Assembly (NCBI GenBank): GCA_946902985.2
Contig: OX336388.2
Coordinates: 1,211,022,609-1,211,086,608, forward strand
Reading direction: 5' to 3'
DNA: 64,000 bases
DNA from: Meconema thalassinum
Lineage: Eukaryota; Arthropoda; Insecta; Orthoptera; Tettigoniidae
The notes under the pieces were generated by a model that had not been told where the DNA came from, did no database searches, and saw only the letters and a program-made list of their open reading frames with translations. Both the position numbers and the translations under genes were made by a program. Of this stretch, positions 44,001 through 54,589 are shown piece after piece. Numbering within the stretch: position 1 is the first letter of the stretch; each line of letters starts with the position of its first letter.

Positions 44001-44155
44001 TGTAATTGGACCCACACGACAAACAGCAGGACTCCGTCAGAGCGCCGAAAATGCGGGATCTGTGAACGTGTGCTGTAGGGTTTATTGCGGGTAGCGGGAA
44101 GACGGTACGTTTCCGGACACAAGTTCCTATGCTAAACTTAACCGCATTGGTCCCC

Positions 44156-44496
44156 ACTACAAGTAAAGCCCTGCGCGGATGCGGATATCCACGGATAAAC
44201 CCGCAGATATCTGAAAATATTTTCGCCATGCGGATATAGTATGCATGGCGGTGCCGATAGCGGATAAGCTGCAGATAATGTTTAGAATAAATTTGTGGAT
44301 AGTTTTTAGAATACAATCCGAACTTGTAGAATATCATTACTAGAACCCGGATATTTATGGCATTATCATATTTTTCCGTTATATTTTTCTTTCATGACAA
44401 ATGTAAGATGATGATTTATGATGTCTGTATAACATGTATTTTAGACATAGCACTTGACACATATAGGCTAGCCTAAGGGAACGCCTTTCTCCTCAA
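44156..44496. other. GCGGAT-rich segment, possible hAT remnant
   Basis: GCGGATGCGGATATCCACGG at 44176 and related GCGGATA motifs to 44265, with GTGCGGATACAGATAA again at 45512. LINE-S may have inserted into this element. Superfamily is a guess. Confidence 0.3.
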
Positions 44497-45475
44497 ATGT
44501 CTGAATGTGTTGCTATAATATTTTATCTAGGTATCAAACCAGTTGCCATTGGAGCTGGAAACCGAAGAATCGTGATCAGGTGCCTTGCCTTCGCAGGTAA
44601 CATTGCAATCTTAGCCAACAGCTCTAAGGAAGCCTTCCAAGCCCTGCACGAGATAGCGGTGATGTCTGGATTAGAGATATCTTACGATAAGATCAAGTGC
44701 TTTGAGAGTCGGCACTCCGGAAACACCCCTTTGACGACCATACATGGACCTATGGGAAGAGTCAATCGCTTTCGTTATCTTGGTGAATGGGTCCACCCCA
44801 ATGGTTGAGATGGCACCTCCATCTTAGCAAGACGTACCAAACTCAACGCAGCATACCAACTATCCCACAATTTGTACAACAAGAAATGCATTTCGAGGAA
44901 TGCTAAGATCTGTCACTACAGAACTGCTGTCAGACCACAGTTTCTGTATGCCGCAGAGACCCTCTTGATGAACAGAAAAGGCACCATGGATGACCTGGAG
45001 AAAGCCGAAATACGTATCCTCAGGAAAATCCATAGCCCGAGATTGCTCCCAGATGGAACCGACCGTTTGAAATCTAATTCTGACCTGTATCGACAGTTAG
45101 AATCAGCCAATACCAGTATGCGACGTAGGAGGCTAAAGTTCTACGGGCACCTACAACGAATGAACAGCAACAGGCTTACCAAGAGGATCTTCTCCTTGGT
45201 TAAAAGCTACAAGACTGGAAGCCTGTGGCATAATGAAGTACTAAAGGACTTGGATTCGGCTGGAATTGCTGACCTTGATGTAGAAGATAATTCTAAATTT
45301 TGTGCTATGATTGAATCTTGGACCCCACCACCTCGAGTCTCTAAATGTCGGAAGCCCCTTTCGCAGGAGAGAAAGGAGAAATTATCAGCAGGGCTCAAGA
45401 GATATTGGGAACGGAAAAGAGCATCGAAGAACTAGTCATAAGCGCTCCGTAGTGGGCTTAAATAAATAATAATAA
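44497..45475 (+). pseudogene. LINE-S, longest fragment, with reverse transcriptase remnant
   Basis: Frame 44497-44808 covers the end of the reverse transcriptase. The catalytic box that should read F-A-D-D is FAGN (CLAFAGNIAILANS), so catalysis is lost. Then come GLEISYDKIKC and YLGEWVHPNG, followed by a stop. After it, 44872-45435 gives the C-terminal region: RTAVRPQFLYAAETLLMNRK, LRKIHSPRL, RRRRLKFYGHLQRMNSNRLT and a basic end GLKRYWERKRASKN with TAG. The 3' UTR runs GTAGTGGGCTTAAATAAATA into an AAT patch. 5'-truncated; an RTE-like clade is my best guess. Confidence 0.8.
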
Positions 45476-45519
45476 TTATTATAATGCCAGTAGATTTGGA
45501 TAACAAACGTGCGGATACA

Positions 45520-45855
45520 GATAAATGTCGTGGTAAGTGATTTCTGAAAGGCGGCAAAGATACGATACGCATGTCATACGATGTTGGCATGTCAAAGAAC
45601 CCATTTGAATTTAGTAGGCCGAGTTCATAATGGCAAAATTAATCCTGGGAGTTTCCGCCAACACAAAGTTCCTCATTTCTCTACTAGAAAGCGCTATAGT
45701 GGTCAATGAGCTTAGATACCTAACATCTAACCTCCTTGACTTTCATAGTCAAGGAACAACGAAATTCGACATGCAAGCTACCCTCTGGGTGTCAAATAGC
45801 AAAGTTTGCACCAGGCACCCGAGGCCATACGATATTATTATTATTATTAATAGTG
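45520..45855 (+). mobile_element. SINE-J copy, 5'-truncated
   Basis: Begins at GTCGTGGTAAGTGATTTCTG and runs to GAGGCCATACGATATTATT, matching the reversed copy at 28.1-28.5 kb. The tRNA-like head is missing. Confidence 0.7.
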
Positions 45856-47160
45856 AAAACTAACTTAACACGTGTGAGTTTTTTGGAGCGTTTATTTATT
45901 TTACATACGCGGGTCACCTACTAAGTCATGGCAACTATTTTATTTCAGACAAATGCCTTGTTATACAAACATTTCATTATACACGTTTCAAAATACATAA
46001 TGTACTTTACCAATCATGTTCACTACGTTAGTTTCTTAGGAGGTATTACAGCCACACATTGTTCCCACGCCGAGCTATATTGAGCACATTTTTGTTGGCC
46101 GACAGAAGAGTTAAATTGATAGTATTCCTTACAGCACCTCTCTTAAGGTCACCACCATGTTTTCAGACTTAGCTCTTGCTATAAGTACAACACTTGTGAA
46201 GACACCACACTGACACAGCTTATGATACAGATTCCACTGTACGCACAAGCATATATGTACACGGGGCTAAGGATCCCGATGTCACAAGCTTCTAAATAAA
46301 ACAATAGACAAGTCACATTCTGTTAATTAATTCTGATCTTAGCAGTATCTTATTCTCTTCCATAACGGTATAAAACAATCTTTCTCATGACATGAAATCT
46401 AGTATATTTACCGCTTATAGTTTGTGTGTGACACAAGAAGGGATGCACTATGCTGCACATTACCGTGCTTCTATTATCCTGACTGTATTAAGATCTGTGC
46501 CACCAGATAGCAGCATGCGTTAGTAATGGTTCTGATACGAGCATACATTGGCATAATCAGTATCTTGTGATCTATAGCACTGCAGGATTATTGGCATGTC
46601 CCAGTCTCTCCGCCTGCAGTGCTCCACTTCTTCATACGATGCGTCTCTCGAGGTCTGCTCTTGTGAAATGGAACTAAAATCATGAACAATGGTAAATTAC
46701 TGTACATTGAAATAATCAGAAAGCATTTGTCTTTCATAGCCTTCTATGATAAAAAAAAAAGAATCTTATATGCTTAAAAGAAACCTTATTCCGTAACAAT
46801 TTCCCTAATGTGTTTTCAGAAACAAATTTTTATTAATGTAATTTTTTTTCATTTTTTTTGAAATCTATCTTGCTAATCCGTATTGTCGTATACATTTTCC
46901 TAACATTTGTTATCCTTAACAACAAAAAATTGTTCAATTTCAAAGCTTCGTTATTTTAATACATCATATTTAATTTTTAAATTCTACCTTCTAAAACCAA
47001 TTAAAATGTTCTTCCTAAACAAATTAACTCCAACACGAATATTTATTTAAGTGATACGTATAACCTCGACTGCTGGGACGACTTTGTCGACCATATTTTA
47101 AATTACTAATTCTAAATTTCATTAATCTTATTAAAATTAAATACTGCGAATAATAAACAG
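45856..47160. other. No recognised gene
   Basis: AT-rich. A decayed SINE-C/K tail is visible at about 46205-46310 (GATACAGATTCCACTGTACG, GTACACGGGGCTAAGGATC). Otherwise unrecognised. Confidence 0.4.
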
Positions 47161-47164
47161 TATA

Positions 47165-47395
47165 TCGATTTGGCCTGCAGATTATGGCCGACGCGTGGCC
47201 GTTAATCTTGGTCTCTGTGTCTGGGGCGCTGCCTTACTGCCAGACAGCTACTCAATTATCCTCACGAAACTTGGTGCACCCTGTTCCAGCCCTAGCGTCG
47301 GTTTCTAAAATCGCTGACGAAGCCGGGAATCAAACCCGGGTGTGAGACAAGGCGCTACTCCAACACCACGGGGCCGGCTACCTTGCTATAAGTTG
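47165..47395 (-). mobile_element. SINE-B copy, partial
   Basis: Plus-strand pattern GGCCTGCAGAT, CAGACAGCTACTCAATT, CACCCTGTTCCAGCCC and GGGAATCAAACCCGGG, the reversed family. The outer tail is missing on the left. Confidence 0.65.
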
Positions 47396-48002
47396 GCGAA
47401 TATATAGTTCACACATTTATAAAGCGGGACACAAGATGGGATGTACCTTGCTGTCACATTGGGACCTTGTGTTATATGCCCTTGAAATTTGTGGTTCATA
47501 TCAATCGTTTCCTAGTGAAAACTATAGTGAACAGTAAATCGCTATTGATTGTCGTTGTTAGGCACTGGGATCAATTTTCTGTAATCAAGACCGTGTGGCT
47601 TGAGCAGCACTCTAGGACAGTGTGACTTGATTCCGAATACAAAATTGTTGCAGCGACGCATATACCGCATGAATCGAAGGTTTCAAGGGGCAGGCAATGT
47701 GAAGTATGAAAATGACTTTTGGAACCAGAAGTACGTTCTCGCCATAACGGTGCTTCCCTGTAGGCCCCTAAATACGTTTCTTGGACTGTTCAGCCTAACG
47801 TGTGTGATTGATTAGCTTCGTGTTAAGCTAAGGTCCTTACGATTTCACGTGACTGAGTTGTATCTTACTGAACTAAATGATGAATGTAAGTTGGTGAATG
47901 CCGGTATTTAATAGTTGACCATTACTGTATATACAGAGAATTTACAAAGCTAGTCCCGTCTTGAGGCAGAAGCCAGTCATGTTGTTACAAGTGAGTCGTC
48001 TT
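47396..48002. other. No recognised feature
   Basis: No motif recognised. Confidence 0.4.
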
Positions 48003-48432
48003 GTATCAAAATAAGATGCATCACTATTTTTACGATTTTGAGATTACGGCTGATTTAACAAGTCTTCTATGCCCTGTTTGCATGTGAGAAAAAAAAGGTA
48101 TTCAAAACAGGACCTATAACGCTGTTTTAAATGCTGAAGTAGTCGGTTGGTTTCAAAATAAGACAATTAGATGAATGAATATCAAAACAAGACACATCTT
48201 GGCAGGGTCTATTACGCATCGATCAGCGCATCAGCTGAAAGGGCGCTCTCTGAGTGCCCCTTGTGCAATTATTTCGTGTTCTGTTAGTGCAGGTGGGGGG
48301 TATTGGTGTGTTAAATAGGGTTTCATCCTTGCGAAGTGTGATTATTTTAACTTCAAAATAAGATATATCCGATTACTGAGTTGCAAAACAAGATACATCA
48401 GCAAGTGTTAAAACAAAATAAGACACATCAAA
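48003..48432 (+). repeat. Cluster of a dispersed 16-bp motif
   Basis: TCAAAAYAAGAYRCATC or a close variant occurs at about 48005, 48096, 48151, 48183, 48354, 48385 and 48416, always on the same strand with irregular spacing. No coding sequence. Possibly an internal binding-site array of an unrecognised element. Confidence 0.55.
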
Positions 48433-48860
48433 TATTAAAACGCTTTTAAAAAGGAAAACAAAACAGCATGAGTTATGAAACTTTTGGGAAATATTTGTCT
48501 ATATCACTGTGCTGTTTTGATACTAGACGCCTCAATTATAACGTAAGAAAGAGGGCGAACCCTTGTGAACCAGACTCACATCACAAGACAGGCTATACAG
48601 TCAATAATACAGTAGCTAACGCCCTATCAAATTACATGACAAAAATAAGAGGTTTCTTATCTTCTCAGAATTATCAGTGTGTCTTACTTCCATAAACATA
48701 GCTACACTTTTAAGATAACTTATAGCACTCATGTTTTCTGATAGAACAGGCAAGTTACTGGAGAGAAAAGGTACAATTGAGTTACACATATTTCTACTTA
48801 AAGCTGATAGCAGTAAACATCTCTTTTGGAGAGTGGAGTACATCACTTAGGAAATCGATA
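48433..48860. other. No recognised feature
   Basis: Short chance ORFs. Confidence 0.4.
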
Positions 48861-50036
48861 AGGTGGTTGGTTGGTTCCTCAGTTAGGGGCTGCGACAACG
48901 CGGTCATGTAGCCCCGTGTACTTTGGGTGTGTGTAGAATCTGTCTGATAACCGGTGTTAATTGTGATGACTGTATTAGTGTGTGTTATCTGTTTTTTAAT
49001 TCAAGTAAGGACTGCAGACCTCGAATTTTTCAAATAGTTACTACTTTTGCAGTCAAACGCCACCGTCAACGACTACTAGTTCGGAACTTAGCTACTATAC
49101 GCCACCGCAGTCGGCTCCTGGCAACGAACATAGGAACCTAAGAGCGTTGTTTACATTCTTAACCTATATAGGATGGGTTGGTTTTTTAGTTTTGGCACCT
49201 TAGTTATAACTGGATTAATAACTCACTTAGATGGTTCCAAGTTTCACAGGCCCTCCATATAGCCCCCACCGTTGCGTACAACGTGTTCCCAGCGATGTGG
49301 AAGTCTTTGGATCCCGTTGGCACCGCCCAATCTATTGATGGTACGAAGAGAGCGCTCGGCAGCCTGATTAACGTCTTCAATGGTACGGAAGCGCTGCCAT
49401 ACTGTTTCCCGAGGGCAAACCGTTAATGCGGCGTACTATTGTTCGTTTCTGCAAGACCATCTCCGAGGAGCTCTGAGAAGGAAACGGCGCCACCACATGG
49501 TTACACCGCCCATCGTTCTGCATGACAATGCTAGGGCACACACTGCAGGCGTTGTGTCGGCATTGTTGGATCGCTGGGGCTGGGAGGTCCTCTATCACCC
49601 CCCATATTCTCCCGACATCAGTCCCCGCGACTATGATCTCATCCCGAAGATGAAGATGACAATGACGTTAAGCAGGCTGCCGAGCGCTCTCTTCGTACCA
49701 TCAATAGATTGGGCAGTGCCAACGGGATCCAACGACTTACGCATCGCTGGGAACACGTTGTACGCAACGGTGGGGACTACATCGAGGGCCTGTGAAACAT
49801 GGAACCATCTAAGTGAGTTATTAATCCAGTTATAACTAAGGTGCCAAAACTAAAAAAACAAATCATGTAATTTAGCTTCACGCATGTGTAATTCGACGAA
49901 GGTTCTTTAACATACCATAAATCTATGACATGGGACCGCCGGCTTTACTTCCCCTCCAAAGGAATGCATACTGAGGGATTTTTGACGCTCTTTAAAATCC
50001 GACGACTTCGACCGGGTTTGAACCCGCGATCTTGGG
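48861..50036 (-). mobile_element. SINE-C copy split by a fold-back mariner
   Basis: Tail to middle at 48861-49170; body and head at 49868-50036 (CCGCCGGCTTTACTTCCCC, GGGTTTGAACCCGCG). Joining the parts at ACCTAT/TAATTTAGC restores the SINE-C sequence seen at 60.15 kb, so the mariner derivative came later. Confidence 0.75.
49171..49867. mobile_element. Fold-back DD34D mariner derivative
   Basis: 697 bp between TA dinucleotides (49169-49170, 49868-49869). The right half encodes a mariner C-terminus: NAAYYCSFLQDHL, LHDNARAHTA, YHPPYSPDISPRDYDL, with 34 residues between the last two catalytic aspartates, then a rearranged end. The left 49175-49385 is an inverted copy of the right 49650-49858, coding codons included. 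The element thus has two 3' ends and no 5' end or helix-turn-helix. Confidence 0.75.
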
Positions 50037-50104
50037 CATATAAAATCGACAACGAGAGTCCAATACCAACATTTCTCACACTGTGATCCAATATTATTAT
50101 TGAA

Positions 50105-50583
50105 CTAGCGGACCCGTGCGAGAACTCTCACATGTGTTTAAACCACCTGCCCGGCTCTATTGGTATGCGGGCTCAATGCGACACAGTTCTGGCAGGGGCT
50201 ATCGTCTTCTTGTTGATATTTATGAAATCAGAGTGTGATTCGTCACTGCTGTCAGTAAAACCTAATTATCTTTCTATTGAATGTTCATTTGATACGATCG
50301 GTTACTTGTGGGTACCCCCTGTGTATATACCACCTGCTTGGTTTTACTGTCCACAGGGTCAACGCTACACAGTTCTGGCAGGGGCTATCGTCTTGTTTAT
50401 TTGTTACGCACTTTATAAACAAACAAATATATTTCCGTTGATTATTCCAGGAAATGCAAGATATTGTCTATGCTATTAAGACGATTTGGAAGATTTTGGC
50501 ACAAACTGCGCCTTCTAACTCCCTCTTGTTTGAGAAATTGAGTTTTGTGGAATATAGATCTTGTATAAGACAATACAATTAAA
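50105..50583 (-). mobile_element. Small Helitron, copy 2
   Basis: CTAG at 50105-50108 preceded by A on the plus strand. The hairpin GTGCGAGAACTCTCAC is slightly decayed. 50340-50550 matches copy 1 at 36110-36300 (CAGGGGCTATCGTCTTGTTT, ACGATTTGGAAGATTTTGG). The 5' end appears as TTTAATTGTATTGTC on the minus strand, the TC mutated. It carries an internal duplication of CACAGTTCTGGCAGGGGCTA at 50183 and 50369. Confidence 0.65.
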
Positions 50584-51878
50584 GCTAATTATCAGAGCCA
50601 GTCCCTGGCTTGGCATCAGGTGTGTTACGCAACTCGTGAACCACATCAGACATTATGAAGAACGACGTTAATTGAAACTTGACAAGGAGTTTGTAGGTTT
50701 AACGACGGCTGGCGATGAGGTTCGAACCTTATCGTCTTCTGTACCCAGAGAGCCTGGCCCAGGTATTAACGCTGCTAATTACACAGTTCGTTTCTGCTTT
50801 TTGAATAGTAGTTACCAATATTGACGAAAAAGAGCGTACAGTTCATTAACTAATTACCAGCTGTGAATAAAACAACACATTATAAATATAATAACTAACA
50901 CAAAACCACTTAACCTTGCCGCCATTCATCACCGTTCCCATTATTTACATAACTTTGTGTGGTGCAATATGCTATTAATAATTCCCTATTGTGTGTGACT
51001 GAAGCCGCGCCGTGGTAAACAAAGGCCATCACTGTATGCTATTATTATTTGGAATTTCTCCACTTCATTATCACCAGCCGAGGATAAAGCCATGATGAAT
51101 AAATTATAAATAAATAATGGGCCCGTCTGGCAGGCGGTGGTCACGGAGAAAGTAGCTCGACTTGCTTGCTTTATTCTGCATATAAAGATGAATGAATTAG
51201 CAAAGTGCGCCAGCTCGCTTTCCGTCGAGAGAGAAGGTGGGTGTTGGAAGAGAGAGGAATTAAGAGATGTTGATTAAATCCATAAACATAAGGCAAAAAG
51301 TTTCAAAAGGTGTGTGAAAATCTTAGTAAGTGAGTAAGCAAGCCAGGTGTAAGGTAGAGGTTGTAAGGATACGAAGCAACTGGGAGAGAATGAAGAAGAT
51401 GGAATATAACTAGTAGCAAAGTGAGTTAAGGAAGAATGGGAAGGAAGGAGTCAAAGTAACTGACGGTTTAAATGCAAGCTAAGACATTAAAGACCTCTTA
51501 CCCTCAAGAACGCCGTCTCATACAAATGCATTCAAATGAAATACGTGCTGACTCATTCGGGGCATTTAATGGGAGAAGCAAATTCTTGACATTTTCGAAA
51601 ATCTCTATATGATATGCATCGTTTTAAATCTATCACATCCGCCCCTCCATATCCTTCGTCATCAGTCCCTTTTCTTTGTGATTGCTGGAATCATTACGGT
51701 TTTTATTTGTTTTCTGTACGAAGATCTAACACCGAATGCTCTTCTTCCTGCATGTTTGAATCCCGACGCAAACAGGGGCCAAATCCTGTTTGCTGTTTTC
51801 CCACCCTCCCTGCCAGAATGGCACCTTTTTGCAAGTCCGGCAGCATCTACCCCATAACAATAGTTAAGCATATCATTA
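50584..51878. other. No recognised gene
   Basis: A tRNA-like B-box (GAGGTTCGAACCTTATC, 50709-50725) suggests a reversed SINE remnant at about 50690-50790. The rest is unrecognised. Confidence 0.4.
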
Positions 51879-51883
51879 CAGTA

Positions 51884-52222
51884 CTTTTTTTTTAGCGTAT
51901 GGCTTTTAGTGCCGGGAGTGTCCGAGGACATGCTCGGCTCGCCAGTTTTGTAGCTGCTTCGAGACGGACACCCAATGGGTGAGCTACAAGTACCGTTGGG
52001 GAGGGAAGGAGGGAAGTTGGAATGTAAGGACGAGGAGTTGGAAGGTAGCGGCTGTGGCCTATAGTTAGGGACCAACCCCGGCATTTGCCTGGAAGGAAGA
52101 TGGGAAACCACAGAAGACCATCTTCAAGGTTGCCGGCGGGGGGATTCGAACCTCCTCGCCTCCTGGATGTGAGCGACTGCCATCAGTCATGCCGTAACCA
52201 CCACGGCTAACTCACCCGGTAT
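51884..52222 (-). mobile_element. SINE-D copy
   Basis: Poly(T) at 51884-51893 (tail), then the same sequence as the 23.3-kb copy with a GGAGGGAAG duplication. The head is at the right with B-box GGTTCGAATCCCCCC on the minus strand. Flanks share ATTACA but no clean long duplication. Confidence 0.75.
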
Positions 52223-52375
52223 TACATTACTGTCAGTACAGGACATCAGACAAATTCAACAGCCCCTACCCACCTCCAGAGGTTCACAACCATTTGAATG
52301 TTCGTTGGCGACCACGGGACTCTAGCTGAGTACGGTATCCTCCTTCTTCCTCCCGGGGCTATATGTCCACAATGT

Positions 52376-52400
52376 CCAAGCAACAACAACAACAACAACA
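52376..52400 (+). repeat. (CAA)n microsatellite
   Basis: About seven CAA units. Confidence 0.85.
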
Positions 52401-52511
52401 CGGACAATTTGATTGAAGGTGAATCGTCCTCAATATCTCTATCTCATTCCGTCTTGTTACCACGGTGATAGAAACTTGCAGGCGGCCTTATTTTGTGACA
52501 CACATGTCCAC

Positions 52512-52860
52512 CTCTAAGTGTAGCGTTTTCGATCCTCGGCTCTGTTAAGGAATTTAATTCTGGTCTCAGGGCTAGAACGAGGTACACTCAGCCTAGTGAG
52601 GCAAAACTGAGAATAGGTGGATTCGATTCCTATCTCATCTATCTTGGAAGTAGTTTTCCCTTGTTTCCCACTTCGACTCCACGGAAATATCGGTATAGTT
52701 CCTAACTTAAGCCCTCGGTGGCTCCTTCCCAATCCTCGCCTGAATTACAAATACACCCACTCCTTCAGACACCACAATAACGCTGGTTATCAGAGACACT
52801 CCCAAGTACACGAGGTAAAAGACCACGATGTATAAGCCCCTCAAACGAAAAGCTGACCAA
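52512..52860 (+). mobile_element. SINE-K copy
   Basis: Head partly lost. CTGGTCTCAGGGCTAGAACG, GATTCGATTCCTATCTC, the central module CCCTTGTTTCCCACTTCGAC and a shared tail ending AAGCCCCTCAAAC. Confidence 0.6.
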
Positions 52861-52889
52861 CCAAGCTTTCTGACACTGATGATAATATC

Positions 52890-54480
52890 TAATATGACAT
52901 GAAAATGACTATGTTAACCCTGTTCCCTATTCACGAAGTATAATACTGTAAGTTAAAAACCTTCAGTCAATATTAATGTGTACTTTTTAGCCTACTTTTC
53001 ACATTTTGCAAAAATGAGGAAAAAGTAGACTTATGAGATCGATCCGGGAAAATGTGTGTCTGTCTGTTTGTCTGTCTGGCTGGCTGGCTGTGTGTGTGTC
53101 CCCCCCCTATCAACTCCTAAACGGCTGCAGCAATCAAAACCAAATTTAGTATGTGTAAAGATGTGCACCGGAATAGCTCACGTCCGTATTTGAAAATGAT
53201 GTCAGTGCTACCAACTGCTGAAAAAACGCACTAGAAATTTGAGCTCCATGTTGGATATCTTGCAAGGTATGCTTGGGAGCTATTCCAAAATTGGCACACA
53301 TGTAGATAATACTATTTCAGTTTAATTTCCAGGAGGCCATACATGACAGTGTTGCCAAAATAATTTTAAGCCTTCTGATAAGTCCAATGTTTAAATGATT
53401 ATAACTTCTACACTATCAATTGGATTTCAACCAAATTTTGTTTGTAAAATGTGTACATAAACAGATATGACTGAGTGTATTCTTAAGAGCCACCAGGGCT
53501 GCCAACTGTTAATAATTGCTCTCTCTATTTTTTTAAATCCAAATACCAATATATCCGAAAGTATGCAAGCCGACAGATTTAAACCATGCACACGTATAAT
53601 CTGACATTTTAGATTAATTTGGAGTAACTTATATACTTCAGTTCTACCAACATGATTATAAGCTTACTGATAGTACCAATTTTTAAATACATGTAACTTC
53701 TATACTATCAGTTGGATTTCAACCAAATTTCGTATGTGCAATGTGTAACATAAGAGATATGACTATAAGTATTGTTAAGAGCAATCAGGGCTACCAAGTG
53801 TTAATAAATGCTGTCTATATTATTTTTACCTTAATATCAATATATCAGAAAGTATGCAAGCCAACTGCTCTGTACTTAGCACACGTATAGCACCTGACAT
53901 TCTAGATTAATTTGGAGTAATTAATATAAGTCAGTGCTGCCAACATGATTCTATGCCTGCTGATAAGACCAATTTTTAAATACATGTAACTTCTATACTA
54001 ACAAATGGATTTCATCCGAAATTGGCACAACAAGATATCATAATATTTCAGATTATTTCTGATAAGCACACACATGACATTGTTGCCAACATGCTTTTAC
54101 GCGTGCTGATGGATCCAGTGTCTAACTGCATGTAACGTCCAATGGACTTCAACCAAATTTTGTATTCTGTACCTTAAGAGATGGAACTAAGAATATATTC
54201 AGTCACCAAGGCTGCCAACTGTAGTGCTCTATTAGGCTACATTATACCAGGAGTATTTTGAAATAATTAGATATTTCGATATTACCAACTTAATTTCGTC
54301 ATTATTCTAGATAGATTCATATACTGTAGAATAATCATTGGCATGAAAAGTAGGCTGTATAGTTCTTCACGGAACTTCTTGTTATTGTAGCGGTTTCGGC
54401 CCCATTGTGACTTTCCTCAGCGCAAATAATAATATGAATAGAAATGCAAGACTTACAGAACAGTAACAAATTTTACCACA
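52890..54480 (-). mobile_element. P repeat copy 3, split by HLE-F
   Basis: 52895-52986 and 54382-54480 are the two sides of a P repeat. The break lies in the TACTTTTTATTGTA stretch that is uninterrupted at 55.13 kb. On the minus strand CTGAGGA (54414-54420) precedes GGCCGAAACCG. Confidence 0.65.
52987..54381 (-). mobile_element. HLE-F copy 2
   Basis: Same ends, microsatellite and ~290-bp core repeats as HLE-F copy 1. The P repeat on both sides gives an exact empty-site comparison: after removing 52987-54381 the flanks rejoin with no duplicated bases beyond the A/T-run ambiguity. Confidence 0.7.
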
Positions 54481-54589
54481 AAAGAAGTTTGTTTTCTTAA
54501 CTATTTCTAAAAAACGTAATCGTCTAAAAGCTAAAAAACACATACTCTAAAATTTAAAACACCAGGTCTCTTACAAAAATATGTTAAAT

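Larger units (their letters stand above)
38180..44155 (+). pseudogene. Second DD41D mariner, split and dead
   Basis: Starts CAGGGTATTTCTAAATTACC after TA. Transposase codons end at 38850 within a FQHNGTPPNF stretch, the usual DGAPPHF motif with its catalytic D changed to N. Two Helitron-like elements follow, and codons resume at 42670 (HRFGQQWIGRGGQLAWPARS, then TDLTPLDYYLWG), up to a C-terminal NRYRVCFDVGGRHIEP before a stop-free run into the minisatellite. Allowing one or two residues at the junction, N/D to D spacing is 41. A stop precedes the FQHNG motif. 38520-38630 recurs inverted at 44030-44155, probably subterminal repeats. The right terminus is not clear. Confidence 0.7.

Noticed and set aside
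43903..44337. 144-codon minus-strand ORF as a gene
   Set aside because: Half of it is the minisatellite read backwards. The 41-bp period shifts frame each unit and no motif is present.
44156..45520. hAT element interrupted by LINE-S
   Set aside because: GCGGATA motifs on both sides are suggestive, but no terminal inverted repeat or 8-bp duplication was found.
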